Positions 10,176 to 18,043 of a DNA stretch of 64,000 bases are shown here, piece after piece. The stretch's first letter is position 1; the number at the start of each line of letters is the position of its first letter. The stretch is from Comamonas sp. GB3 AK4-5 (GTDB lineage Bacteria > Pseudomonadota > Gammaproteobacteria > Burkholderiales > Burkholderiaceae_C). The position numbers were made by a program, and so were the translations under genes. The stretch lies in contig NZ_CP166730.1 in the NCBI RefSeq assembly GCF_041320665.1, forward strand, positions 4,990,838-5,054,837, given 5' to 3'. The notes beneath the pieces were generated by a model. It saw only the letters and a program-made list of their open reading frames with translations, made no database searches and was not told the origin of the DNA.

Positions 10176-10589
10176 ATGACCTGCATCCACCGCCTCATTG
10201 CCCCGCATCGCACCACCTTGCGCAAGACCGCCAGCTACTATCTGGTGCACATCGCCGTGGCGGCGGTGGTGGCCTATGCCGTCACGGGCAATCTGTATGC
10301 CGCGCTCACGCTGAGCCTGCTGGAGCCCACGGTGCAGGCCTTTGCCTTCTTCTTTCATGAGAAAGGCTGGGAGCGCATCCCCCAGCGCCGTGGCCACACC
10401 CTGGCAAAGACGGGCAGCTACTACCTGCTGCACATGTCGGTGGCCACGGCCGTGGCCTACACCGTGACCGGCAACTGGGTGCAGGCCCTCACGCTCAGCC
10501 TGCTGGAGCCTGCCGTGCAAATGGTGTTCTTCTATGCCCACGAGAAGCTCTGGGAGCGCCGCCTCCAGCAGCAGGCCCTGGCCGCCTGA
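10176..10589 (+). CDS. DUF2061 family membrane protein, internally duplicated
   Basis: A 137-residue protein made of two copies of the same roughly 60-residue unit. Each copy runs from RKTASYYLVHI or AKTGSYYLLHM through a hydrophobic helix to YAVTGN or YTVTGN, then the helix LTLSLLEP, then a phenylalanine/tyrosine-rich helix ending in HEK. This matches the DUF2061 family of small predicted inner-membrane proteins, whose function is unknown. The ATG at 10176 has no clear ribosome binding site. It stands alone: the flanking genes are divergent on the left and convergent on the right, so there is no operon partner to suggest a role. Confidence 0.8.
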   Translation: MTCIHRLIAPHRTTLRKTASYYLVHIAVAAVVAYAVTGNLYAALTLSLLEPTVQAFAFFFHEKGWERIPQRRGHTLAKTGSYYLLHMSVATAVAYTVTGNWVQALTLSLLEPAVQMVFFYAHEKLWERRLQQQALAA

Positions 10590-10946
10590 GCCGAAAGAAC
10601 AGCCATGCCAGCACTTGCCACCTTCCCCAGTTGGTTGGCCGACCACCTCGCCAACTGGGCCCGCGCCAGCTGACCCCAAACTACCTTCAGGCCTCTGTCA
10701 GTGCTGCAGCGCAAGGGCCTACCCGGCCGCGCGGAAAATGGCACGATGCGCCTATGCGTGTGGTTTGTACATCACCAGGCCCTCCATCACCCCCCAGCGC
10801 GTAACACCGGCACTGTCCCATGCCAGGACACCGCGCAAGGGCCGCCTTGTATCCCTGCTAGGCGCCGGTGTCGTCCCCCTGCCCGCGAGCACAGCGAGCA
10901 AAGAGCGGGGGAAGGCACGCAGTGCCTCAAGGGGGTGTCGTTTTTC
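10590..10946. other. gene-free convergent region
   Basis: 357 bases between the 3' ends of the DUF2061 gene and the flagellar-rod-like gene. The right half (about 10824-10936) is copy A of the post-stop repeat family described separately. In the left half I see no gene, RNA or clear terminator. Confidence 0.5.
10824..10936 (-). repeat. post-stop repeat, copy A
   Basis: One of four related elements in the window. Shared blocks on the plus strand are CACCGCGCAAGGGCCGCC, CCGGTG(T/C)CGTCCCC and a closing (C)AAGGGGG or CAGGGGG. This copy is the most diverged, with TTGTATCCCTGCTAGGCG in place of the usual CCGCCGCG block. Seen from the neighbouring minus-strand gene it begins 10 bases after the stop codon, the same placement as the other copies. 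The GG(C/T)ACC...GGTGCC-type arms can form a stem. Confidence 0.75.
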
Positions 10947-11246
10947 TCATGCTTTCACATCCAACAACGCGCCCTGCATGCGGTCGTTGGTGCGCAGCAC
11001 CTGCAGATTGGCCAGGTAGGCGTAGCTGGCGCTGACCTGCTCCACCGCTTCCTGCACCGGCGCCACACCGGCCTCCACGGCGCGCGTGGTCTGGCCCTGT
11101 ACACCGCCCTGCGCCAGCGCCTGCTGCTGCACCTGCTGGCGGCGAAAGTCTGCGGTGGACTGGTTGGCCACGTTGTGTGCCGAGGCATCCAGGCGCTGCT
11201 GCGCCACTTGCAGGCCCGACTGGGCAATGGAGGACAAAGTGGTCAT
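10947..11246 (-). CDS. small flagellar basal-body rod-like protein
   Basis: A 99-residue protein with both ends of a flagellar rod/hook protein but almost no middle. The N-terminus has the rod signature (GLQVAQQRLDASAHNVANQSTADFRRQQ), and the C-terminus has the coiled-coil segment YAYLANLQVLRTNDRMQGALLDVKA found in FlgB/FlgC/FlgG-type proteins. FlgC itself is about 135 residues. I chose the ATG at 11246 because it begins directly at the rod motif; the longer frame adds no conserved residues. No other flagellar gene is in the window. It may be an accessory rod component or an orphan paralogue; export through the flagellar type III apparatus is inference. Confidence 0.75.
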   Translation of the reverse strand: MTTLSSIAQSGLQVAQQRLDASAHNVANQSTADFRRQQVQQQALAQGGVQGQTTRAVEAGVAPVQEAVEQVSASYAYLANLQVLRTNDRMQGALLDVKA

Positions 11247-11415
11247 GACGGTGTTCCGGTGCGGGAGGGAAGCCCCAGCATGCCACGGCCCACATGCAAA
11301 TACCAGACCTGCAGGAACTTTCCTGCCCGAAGCCCATCCAAGCCATGTCAACAAACTGTGGAAAACTGCCGCACAACTGGCATTTTCACTGTGTACAAGC
11401 CATTAATATGCTGTG

Positions 11416-11603
11416 CATGGCAACAGGCTGCACCGCTTTGCGGTACAGGCTTTGCAGGGCATGCGGCCTGTCATGGCCGCGTCACACATACGCGGGAGAC
11501 TGCTTGGCAGTGCCCTTGGGCATGCTGCTGGCTGTTTGTCATCTTTTTCCTTGTGGCTCTTTCAGGGCTACTTTTCAAGCCGTCCTCTGGACGGCTTTTT
11601 TTT
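11416..11603 (+). ncRNA. candidate small RNA, about 190 nt
   Basis: Not a recognised family. Evidence: a strong intrinsic terminator at 11577-11603 on the plus strand has no gene to serve, since the nearest plus-strand gene ends a kilobase upstream. ATGGCAACAG (11417-11426) can pair with CTGTTTGTCAT (11532-11542) with one bulge and one G-U pair, enclosing about 105 bases. Inside are further hairpins, GCGGCC-TGTCAT-GGCCGC (about 11461-11480) and one with a GCCC-TT-GGGC core (about 11508-11522). A TAATAT hexamer at 11404-11409 is correctly placed as a -10 element with a weak TTTTCA about 15 bases upstream. It does not look like 6S, tmRNA, RNase P or SRP RNA. Confidence 0.4.
11577..11603 (+). 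terminator. strong intrinsic terminator with no upstream gene
   Basis: Nine-base-pair stem AAGCCGTCC / GGACGGCTT with a three-base TCT loop, followed by a run of T's. It is oriented for the plus strand, where no coding gene precedes it for about 1 kb, which is the main argument for the candidate small RNA. Confidence 0.85.
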
Positions 11604-11783
11604 GTTCTGCATCCCGCTCCTTGTTTTAGAGCATCCGCTGCGCATAAGCACTTGATATCAAAGATGTTTCAGCTTGACTTAAGAACCCATGCGCTGCAGC
11701 CGCTCTCTTTTTCGCAGAATGTGGATAAACCTGTTGGCAAGCCTGTGTACACCCCGGTATAGGCTGTCAACAGCCGTGGATAA

Positions 11784-12779
11784 CTAGCCCGCATCTCCAC
11801 CATGGGCCCGCACCAGGCAGTCGATAAAGGCCTGGGCGGCGCGGCTGGGCTGGGGGGACAGCCGCCACATGGCGACAAATTGGCAGTCGTAGTGAAAGCG
11901 CGCGGGCGCCACGGCCTGCAGGCGGCCCGCGGCCTCCAGTGCCTGGGCATAGTGGTCGGGCAGAAAACCCAGGTAGCAGCCCGAGAGGATCAGCGTGGCG
12001 ATCGCCTCCTGGTCAAAGCCCGTGGCCTTGCGCGGCAGGCAGGCACTGTGGCTGAGTTCCATATTCGGCGAATGCTCACCCAGGCCGGCAAAGGGATAGC
12101 GGCGCAGGCCCTCCCAGTCCAGCTGGCTGTGGTCGGCCCCATGCAACGGGTGGCCGGCGGCGCAATACAGCTGCATATGCTCGGCAAACAGGTCGCGGTA
12201 AACCAGGCTGGCCGAGGCCCGGTGCGCCGGGATGATGCCCACCTGAAAGCGCCCCTCCATCAGCCCGCGCTCTATGGTGTTGATGCTGCAGACATGCAGC
12301 TGCAGATTCACCTCGGGCGCCTGCTGGTGGAAGGCGCGTATGGCGGCATCGATCTGCGCCGCCGGGTTGGTGACGGTCTTGTCAAACACCGCCAGTTCCA
12401 GATTGCCCCCCATGCGGTCGTGGATGTCGTCGATCTGGCTGCGAAACAGGTCCACCCCACCCAGCAGTTGCAGCGTGGCCTCATACACCTTCAGCCCCTC
12501 GGCCGTGGTGGCAAAGCCGGCACGGCCCCGGCGGCACAGCACCAGGCCCAGGCGCTCTTCCAGGTCTTTCATATGGCGGCTGAGGGTGGAGGCGCTGATG
12601 TTCAGCTCCAGCTCCGCTGCCGACATGCCGCCGCACTCCACCACGCTCTTGAAGATGCGCAGCAGGCGCAAATCCATATCGCTCAACTGGCCCAGCACCG
12701 CACGGGCGCGGGCCATGGGAGCGGCAGGAGCGGTGACAGCGGGAGCAGAGCGGGCAGAACTGGACGTCATGGCAGGCAT
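11784..12779 (-). CDS. LysR-family transcriptional regulator
   Basis: A regulator of about 331 residues. The winged helix-turn-helix is at about residues 33-92 from MDLRLLRIFKSVVECGGMSAAELELNISASTLSRHMKDLEERLG. The remainder is the LysR substrate-binding fold, which binds a small-molecule inducer. The N-terminal 30 residues are Ala/Ser-rich, and the exact start is uncertain (ATG at 12779, 12770 or as late as 12677; none has a good Shine-Dalgarno site). It is divergent from a LysE/RhtB exporter gene and lies next to an aminotransferase and a semialdehyde dehydrogenase. This is the usual LysR geometry, so it probably controls that group, with an amino acid or its keto derivative as inducer. Confidence 0.9.
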   Translation of the reverse strand: MPAMTSSSARSAPAVTAPAAPMARARAVLGQLSDMDLRLLRIFKSVVECGGMSAAELELNISASTLSRHMKDLEERLGLVLCRRGRAGFATTAEGLKVYEATLQLLGGVDLFRSQIDDIHDRMGGNLELAVFDKTVTNPAAQIDAAIRAFHQQAPEVNLQLHVCSINTIERGLMEGRFQVGIIPAHRASASLVYRDLFAEHMQLYCAAGHPLHGADHSQLDWEGLRRYPFAGLGEHSPNMELSHSACLPRKATGFDQEAIATLILSGCYLGFLPDHYAQALEAAGRLQAVAPARFHYDCQFVAMWRLSPQPSRAAQAFIDCLVRAHGGDAG

Positions 12780-12865
12780 TAGAGCAAGTTTCGCGGCCGC
12801 CACCATCGGGCCCAACGCTGGTGTAATGGTGACCGCGCACTTTGTCGCTCTCTTTTGGATCGCCC

Positions 12866-13501
12866 ATGATTCCCACCCACGATCTGCTGGTGTTTGCCGG
12901 TGCCTCCCTGCTGCTGGTGCTCACGCCCGGCCCCAATATGCTGTATTTGATCTCGCGCTCCATCTGCCAGGGGCGCGGCGCGGGCGTGGTCTCGCTGGCG
13001 GGCGTGGTGCTGGGCTTTTTTGTGCACATGCTGGCCGCCAGCCTGGGGCTGACCGCCTTGTTCATGGCCGTGCCCCTGGCCTTTGAGCTGCTGAAATGGG
13101 CCGGCGCCGCCTACCTGCTGTGGATGGCTTGGCAGGCGCTGCGCCCCGGCGGCGCCTCGCCTTTTGCACAGACCGTGGAGCTGCCGCCCGAGTCGCCGCG
13201 CAAGCTGTTTGCCATGGGCTTGTTCACCAGCATCCTCAACCCCAAGGTGGCGATTTTTTACCTCTCCATCTTTCCGCAGTTCGTCAGCACCGAACATGGC
13301 TCGGTGTTCTGGCAAAGCGTGACGCTGGGCCTGGTGCAGATCAGCACCAGCTTCAGCGTCAACCTGCTGATCACGCTGTTTGCCGCGCGCATTGCGCTGT
13401 GGTTCAAGGACAACCCGCACTGGCTGCGGGCACAGAAATGGGTCATGGGCGCCGTGCTGGGCGGGCTGGCCGTGCGCCTGGCCATGGAGCAGCGCCGCTG
13501 A
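12866..13501 (+). CDS. LysE/RhtB-family amino acid exporter
   Basis: A 211-residue inner-membrane protein with about six hydrophobic helices and the family signature LTPGPNMLYLISRSI near residue 20, followed by the glycine-rich GVVLGFFVHMLAASLGL segment. Members export amino acids or their derivatives with proton coupling. The ATG at 12866 (MIPTHDLLVFAG) is preferred over an upstream TTG in frame, because family members start right at this helix. It is divergent from the LysR gene and 115 bases before the aminotransferase gene. It may relieve build-up of an amino acid degraded by the next two genes; that is inference. Confidence 0.9.
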   Translation: MIPTHDLLVFAGASLLLVLTPGPNMLYLISRSICQGRGAGVVSLAGVVLGFFVHMLAASLGLTALFMAVPLAFELLKWAGAAYLLWMAWQALRPGGASPFAQTVELPPESPRKLFAMGLFTSILNPKVAIFYLSIFPQFVSTEHGSVFWQSVTLGLVQISTSFSVNLLITLFAARIALWFKDNPHWLRAQKWVMGAVLGGLAVRLAMEQRR

Positions 13502-13616
13502 TGGCGGTGATACTTGCGCAAAAACGCAAGTAAACATGGGTTTACGGCTATTCAAGAAAACGTAGCCCCCTCCAACAATGGCCCTCACCCGCTTTTCCCC
13601 CTGTGAGGAGTTCACC

Positions 13617-14975
13617 ATGGACTTTGCCGACATCACCCAACCCGCCGCCACCGCATCCCGCATGGACGCGGCCTGGCTGGACGCCCACTGGATGCCCTTT
13701 ACCGGCAACCGCAACTTCAAGGCCAAGCCCCGCATGATCGTGGGCGCCCAGGGCGCCTATCTGCAGGACAGCGCCGGGCGCAAGATTTTTGACGGCCTCT
13801 CCGGCCTGTGGTGCTCGGGCCTGGGCCATGGCCGCAAGGAAATCGCCGAGGCCGTGGGCAAGGCCGCGCTGAACCTGGACTACGCCCCCGCCTTCCAGTT
13901 CGGCCACCCGGCCGCATTTGCGCTGGCCAACCAGATCAAGGAGCTGACCCCCGCCGGCCTGGACTATGTGTTCTTCACCGGCTCGGGCTCGGAAGCGGCC
14001 GACACCTCGCTCAAAATGGCCCGCGCCTACTGGCGCGCCAAGGGCCAGGCCGGCAAAACGCGGCTGATTGGCCGCGAAAAAGGCTACCACGGCGTGAACT
14101 ACGGCGGCATCTCGGTCGGTGGCATGGTGGGCAACCGCAAGCTGTTTGGCCAGGGCATTGAGGCCGACCACCTGCCCCACACCCAGCCCGCGTTTGGCGG
14201 CTTTCACAAGGGCATGCCCGATATCGACGGCCGCGCCCTGGCCGACCGCCTGCTGGACGTGATTGCCCTGCATGACGCCAGCAATATCGCCGCCGTCATC
14301 GTCGAGCCCTTCTCCGGCTCGGCCGGCGTGGTGATTCCGCCCGCAGGCTATCTGCAGCGCCTGCGCGAGATCTGCACGCAAAACAACATCCTGCTGATCT
14401 TTGACGAAGTCATCACCGGCTTTGGCCGCTGCGGCGGCTGGACCGGCTCCGAGGTGTTTGGCGTCACCCCCGACATCCTGAACTTTGCCAAGCAGGTCAC
14501 CAATGGCGCCCAGCCCCTGGGCGGCTGCGTGGCCAGCAAAGAGATTTACGACACCTTTATGGCGGCGGGCGGCCCCGAGTACATGCTGGAATTTGCCCAC
14601 GGCTACACCTACTCGGCCCACCCCGTGGCCTGCGCTGCCGGCCTGGCTTCGCTAGACCTGCTGCAAAAAGAAGATGCCCCCGGCCGCGTCAAGGCACTGG
14701 CGCCGTATTTTGAGAAAGCCGTGCACGGCCTCAAGGGCGCCAAGCATGTGCTGGACATCCGCAACTTTGGCCTGGCCGCCGGCTTCAGCATTGACCCGCT
14801 GCCAGGCGAGCCCGCCAAGCGCCCCTATGAGGTGGCGATGAAGCTGTGGGAGCAAGGCTTTTACGTGCGCTACGGCGGCGACACCATCCAACTGGCCCCG
14901 CCCTTTATCAGTACCGAGACCGAGATTGACCGCCTGGTCAGCGCCCTGGGCGATGCACTGAACGCCACCGCCTAA
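13617..14975 (+). CDS. class III omega-amino acid--pyruvate aminotransferase
   Basis: A 452-residue PLP enzyme of fold type I, class III, close to beta-alanine:pyruvate and other omega-amino acid transaminases. The segment DEVITGFGRCGGWTGSE contains the Asp that pairs with the PLP ring nitrogen, and the Schiff-base Lys is in NFAKQVTNGAQPLGG. The start at 13617 is supported by GAGGAG nine bases before it; a longer frame adds 13 residues without support. The next gene is mmsA-like, so the pair probably turns beta-alanine (or a related omega-amino acid) into a semialdehyde and then an acyl-CoA. The LysR and LysE genes alongside fit such a catabolic unit. Confidence 0.9.
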   Translation: MDFADITQPAATASRMDAAWLDAHWMPFTGNRNFKAKPRMIVGAQGAYLQDSAGRKIFDGLSGLWCSGLGHGRKEIAEAVGKAALNLDYAPAFQFGHPAAFALANQIKELTPAGLDYVFFTGSGSEAADTSLKMARAYWRAKGQAGKTRLIGREKGYHGVNYGGISVGGMVGNRKLFGQGIEADHLPHTQPAFGGFHKGMPDIDGRALADRLLDVIALHDASNIAAVIVEPFSGSAGVVIPPAGYLQRLREICTQNNILLIFDEVITGFGRCGGWTGSEVFGVTPDILNFAKQVTNGAQPLGGCVASKEIYDTFMAAGGPEYMLEFAHGYTYSAHPVACAAGLASLDLLQKEDAPGRVKALAPYFEKAVHGLKGAKHVLDIRNFGLAAGFSIDPLPGEPAKRPYEVAMKLWEQGFYVRYGGDTIQLAPPFISTETEIDRLVSALGDALNATA

Positions 14976-15110
14976 AGCACTCCTTGCCAGCGCCTGTCTC
15001 CCAGGCGCTGGTCTCTTGTTTCGCAGCTGCGGATACTGCCGCACTCTCCTGAAACCATAGCTGCCCAAGCGCTACACGTATGCGCCGCAGCCCATTCGAG
15101 CCCCAAAGCC

Positions 15111-16628
15111 ATGCACAAGGATTCCGCCATCACCGCCACCGTGGGCCATTTGATTGATGGCCAGATCGTGGCCGACAACGCCCGCACCCAGCCGGTGTTC
15201 AACCCCGCCACCGGCCAGAGCCAGCTGAACGTGGCCCTGGCCTCCAAGGCCACCGTGGAGGCGGCGATTGCCTCCGCTGAAAAAGCCTTTCCCGCCTGGC
15301 GCAATACCCCGCCGCTCAAGCGCGCCCGGGTGATGAGCAAGCTGAAAGTGCTGCTGGAAGAAAACGCCGACAAGATTGCCGCCCTCATCACCGCCGAGCA
15401 CGGCAAGGTGCTGGCCGACGCCCATGGCGAGCTGCAGCGCGGCATAGAGAACGTGGAATACGCCAGCTACGCGCCCGAGCTGCTCAAGGGCGAGCACAGC
15501 CGCAACGTGGGCCCGGGCATTGATTCCTGGAGCGAGTTCCAGGCGCTGGGCGTCACCGCCGGCATCACGCCGTTCAACTTCCCCGCCATGGTGCCGCTGT
15601 GGATGTGGCCCATGGCCGTGGCCTGCGGCAACACCTTTGTGCTCAAACCTTCGGAGCGCGACCCCAGCAGCACGCTGTTCATTGCCCAGCTGGCGCTGGA
15701 AGCCGGCCTGCCCCCGGGCGTGCTGAACGTGGTCAACGGCGACAAGACCGCTGTGGACACGCTGCTGCAAGACCCGCGCGTCAAGGCCGTGAGCTTTGTG
15801 GGCTCCACCCCGATTGCCGAATACATCTACGCCGAAGGCTGCAAACACGGCAAGCGCGTGCAGGCCCTCGGCGGCGCCAAAAACCACGCCATCTTGATGC
15901 CCGACGCCGATGTGCCCAACGCCGTGAACGCCTTGATGGGTGCGGCCTACGGCAGCTGCGGCGAGCGCTGCATGGCCATCCCGCTGCTGGTGGCCGTGGG
16001 TGATGAAGTGGGCGATGCCGTGGTGGCCGGCCTGAAGGCCGAAATCGCCAAGATGAAGGTCGGCCCCGGCACCGACAACAGCAACGACATGGGCCCCCTG
16101 GTCACCAAACCCCACTTCGACAAGGTCAAGGCCTATGTAGACAGCGGCGTGGCCGAAGGTGCCACGCTGGTGGTCGACGGCCGCGGCGTGAAGGTGGCCG
16201 GCCACGAGCAAGGCTATTTCCTCGGCGCCTGCCTGTTTGACCATGTCAAACCCGGCATGAAGATTTACCAGGAAGAAATCTTCGGCCCGGTGCTGGGCGT
16301 GGTGCGCGTCAAAACGCTGCAAGAAGCCATGGACCTGATCGACGCCCATGAATACGGCAACGGCACCTGCATCTTCACCCGCGACGGCGAGGCCGCGCGC
16401 TACTTCACTGACCACATCCAGGTCGGCATGGTGGGCGTGAACGTGCCCCTTCCCGTGCCCGTGGCCTACCACTCGTTTGGCGGCTGGAAGCGCTCGCTGT
16501 TTGGCGACCTGCACGCCTATGGGCCCGACGCCGTGCGCTTTTACACCAAGCGCAAGACCATCACCCAGCGCTGGCCCAGCGCCGGCGTGCGCGAGGGCGC
16601 GGTGTTCAGCTTCCCCAGCAGCCGCTGA
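15111..16628 (+). CDS. mmsA: CoA-acylating methylmalonate/malonate semialdehyde dehydrogenase
   Basis: A 505-residue aldehyde dehydrogenase that oxidises malonate or methylmalonate semialdehyde to acetyl-CoA or propionyl-CoA with NAD+ and CoA, releasing CO2. The catalytic Cys is in AYGSCGERCMAI at about residue 286, the MmsA hallmark. GVTAGITPFNFPAMVPLWMW is the MmsA-type cofactor region, and FGGWKRSLFGD lies near the end. It follows the class III aminotransferase by 135 bases on the same strand, matching the order seen in beta-alanine degradation (bauA then bauC/mmsA). Valine catabolism via methylmalonate semialdehyde is the main alternative role. An intrinsic terminator lies 26 bases past the stop. 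Confidence 0.93.
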   Translation: MHKDSAITATVGHLIDGQIVADNARTQPVFNPATGQSQLNVALASKATVEAAIASAEKAFPAWRNTPPLKRARVMSKLKVLLEENADKIAALITAEHGKVLADAHGELQRGIENVEYASYAPELLKGEHSRNVGPGIDSWSEFQALGVTAGITPFNFPAMVPLWMWPMAVACGNTFVLKPSERDPSSTLFIAQLALEAGLPPGVLNVVNGDKTAVDTLLQDPRVKAVSFVGSTPIAEYIYAEGCKHGKRVQALGGAKNHAILMPDADVPNAVNALMGAAYGSCGERCMAIPLLVAVGDEVGDAVVAGLKAEIAKMKVGPGTDNSNDMGPLVTKPHFDKVKAYVDSGVAEGATLVVDGRGVKVAGHEQGYFLGACLFDHVKPGMKIYQEEIFGPVLGVVRVKTLQEAMDLIDAHEYGNGTCIFTRDGEAARYFTDHIQVGMVGVNVPLPVPVAYHSFGGWKRSLFGDLHAYGPDAVRFYTKRKTITQRWPSAGVREGAVFSFPSSR

Positions 16629-16653
16629 AAACGGTTTTTCACCTGCATGAGAC

Positions 16654-16680
16654 AGCCCCGCTTTGGCGGGGCTTTTTCTT
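16654..16680 (+). terminator. intrinsic terminator after mmsA
   Basis: Eight-base-pair stem AGCCCCGC / GCGGGGCT with a TTTG loop and a T-rich tail, 26 bases past the mmsA stop. It ends the aminotransferase-mmsA transcript. Confidence 0.88.
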
Positions 16681-16847
16681 GAACCATCCTGGGCGCGTTG
16701 TTTGCCATGCTGCAAAGAATTTTTCAGCTGCGTGCAGACATGGGCGGCCTGGCTGCCGCCTTCAAAAACATGAGCGCCTTGTGCAGGCTATCCACCAGGC
16801 TTGGCGTTCTTTGTCATTAAGGCCTGCCCTAGCAAAGCATTGGCAGC

Positions 16848-17813
16848 TCACTTTTTTGCAGTGCTGCGCCGGGGTTTGGCCGGAGTTTCTGCCGGTTCTA
16901 CAGCGGGTGCGGCCACTGTTTCCGCCGTCTTGGGCGCACGCTTTGTCGCCGGTTTTTTCACGGATTTAGCAGCGGCTTTCACCGGCTTGCCAGCGGCCGG
17001 GGCCAGCGCTGCAGAGCGCGGCTTGGGGTCCGTCTCCACGCGAAAGCGCCGCAAGGAATCCGCATCCAGAATCAGCCGCCCCTGCAGCCGCCCCTTCATG
17101 CGCTGCACGCTGCGGGCTGCTGATGCCATGTGCTCCTGCATCAGCGCTCTCACCTGCTCCACATCACGGGCCCGCGCCGCCTGCACGATGCGGCCGTGAA
17201 ACTCCACGTTCTCGGCCCCAAAACGCCGGTGCTCTGCCTGCGCCGTGCGGTTGCCGAACACGATCAGCTGGCGAATCATTTCGTTGATCAGCTCGCAGGT
17301 GAAACGCAAAAAAGGATTGGGGTTGGCCGCCGCCAGAATGTCGTGAAAGTTCACGTCTTCGCGGCGCTGCTCCAGCAGATCGCTGTGGCTGTGCGAAGGA
17401 TCGCAGCAGCTGATGCTGTGCTCCAGCGCATGGAAGTCGGCTTCGGTGAGGTGGGGCACCGCACCTGCGGCCAGCTCGGGCTCCAGCATCAGGCGCACGG
17501 CGTAGATGCTGTCTATCGTCACCTCCTGGAAAAAGAGGTAGTTCTGCATGAATTGCAGCGTGCGGTCCAGCGGCACTTTGACGATGGTGCCGCCCCCGGA
17601 AGGGCCGGTAGAGATGGACACCAGGCCTTGCACCTCCAGCGACTTGAGCGCCTCGCGGATCGTGCCCTTGCTCACCTGGAACTGCGCCTGCAGCTCGCTC
17701 TCACGCGGCAGGCGGTCGCCGGGGCTGAGGTTTTTTTCGGTGATGAGGCGCTTGATTTCCTGGGCCACCAGATCGGGACGTTTGAGCGGTTTGATGGGCT
17801 GATGGGACGCCAT
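16848..17813 (-). CDS. GntR/FadR-type (FCD) regulator with a histone-H1-like C-terminal tail
   Basis: A 321-residue regulator. The winged helix-turn-helix is at about residues 10-80 (LVAQEIKRLITEKNLSPGDRLPRESEL, SKGTIREALKSLEVQGLV). An FCD ligand domain follows (about 95-245), with the usual Asp and His metal positions in DVNFHDILAAA and EFHGRIVQAA. The last 55 or so residues are unusual: Lys, Ala and Pro repeats such as KPVKAAAKSVKKPATKRAPK, ending RRSTAKK, resembling the tails of histone-H1-like bacterial proteins and likely to bind DNA non-specifically. It is divergent from the ABC transporter/hydrolase operon and is its probable regulator. A near-perfect 20-base palindrome in the shared promoter region is a candidate operator. 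Confidence 0.9.
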   Translation of the reverse strand: MASHQPIKPLKRPDLVAQEIKRLITEKNLSPGDRLPRESELQAQFQVSKGTIREALKSLEVQGLVSISTGPSGGGTIVKVPLDRTLQFMQNYLFFQEVTIDSIYAVRLMLEPELAAGAVPHLTEADFHALEHSISCCDPSHSHSDLLEQRREDVNFHDILAAANPNPFLRFTCELINEMIRQLIVFGNRTAQAEHRRFGAENVEFHGRIVQAARARDVEQVRALMQEHMASAARSVQRMKGRLQGRLILDADSLRRFRVETDPKPRSAALAPAAGKPVKAAAKSVKKPATKRAPKTAETVAAPAVEPAETPAKPRRSTAKK

Positions 17814-17933
17814 AAGAAGAGTTCAGTAAAGAAAAGAGTGAGCCGAGAGTGCACCGAGAAGAAGCACGATGCCACATTGCAACGCAGCACCGAATGCAGC
17901 GCAACGCTAGGGTTTGCACGCGGCAGATTCTTC

Positions 17934-17953
17934 CTATTTATCACTATAAATAG
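17934..17953. promoter_or_regulatory. palindromic candidate operator
   Basis: CTATTTAT and ATAAATAG, eight-base perfect arms around CACT, lie in the 230-base space between the FCD regulator and the ABC transporter operon. They are notably AT-rich against the GC-rich background and overlap a TATAAA that could be a -10 element. A divergent FadR/GntR regulator binding here to repress is the simplest reading. Confidence 0.55.
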
Positions 17954-18043
17954 AAAACCGACATCTGCACGCCACACCTGATTTCTGGCATGCCACAACG
18001 TCTTGTTCTTTTGTGCTCTCCCTTCACCCACAGGAGCTTGTCC

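Larger units (their letters stand above)
11247..11783. other. gene-free region with candidate small RNA
   Basis: 537 bases without a coding frame. It holds a promoter-like TAATAT at 11404-11409, a foldable segment at 11416-11543 and a strong intrinsic terminator at 11577-11603 on the plus strand, annotated separately. Near the right end are a perfect DnaA-box sequence TGTGGATAA (11720-11728) and near-matches at 11357-11365 and 11775-11783, plus a small inverted repeat GGCTG-TCAA-CAGCC at 11762-11775 just past the LysR gene's stop. Confidence 0.55.

Noticed and set aside
11416..11603. Whether the candidate small RNA is 6S RNA.
   Set aside because: Length is similar, but the ends do not form the closed 5'/3' helix with a central bubble, and 6S is not normally ended by such a terminator directly attached to its fold.
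11340..11790. Whether this DnaA-box-containing region is a second replication origin or plasmid remnant.
   Set aside because: Only one exact box, widely spaced near-matches, no AT-rich unwinding element, no replication gene.
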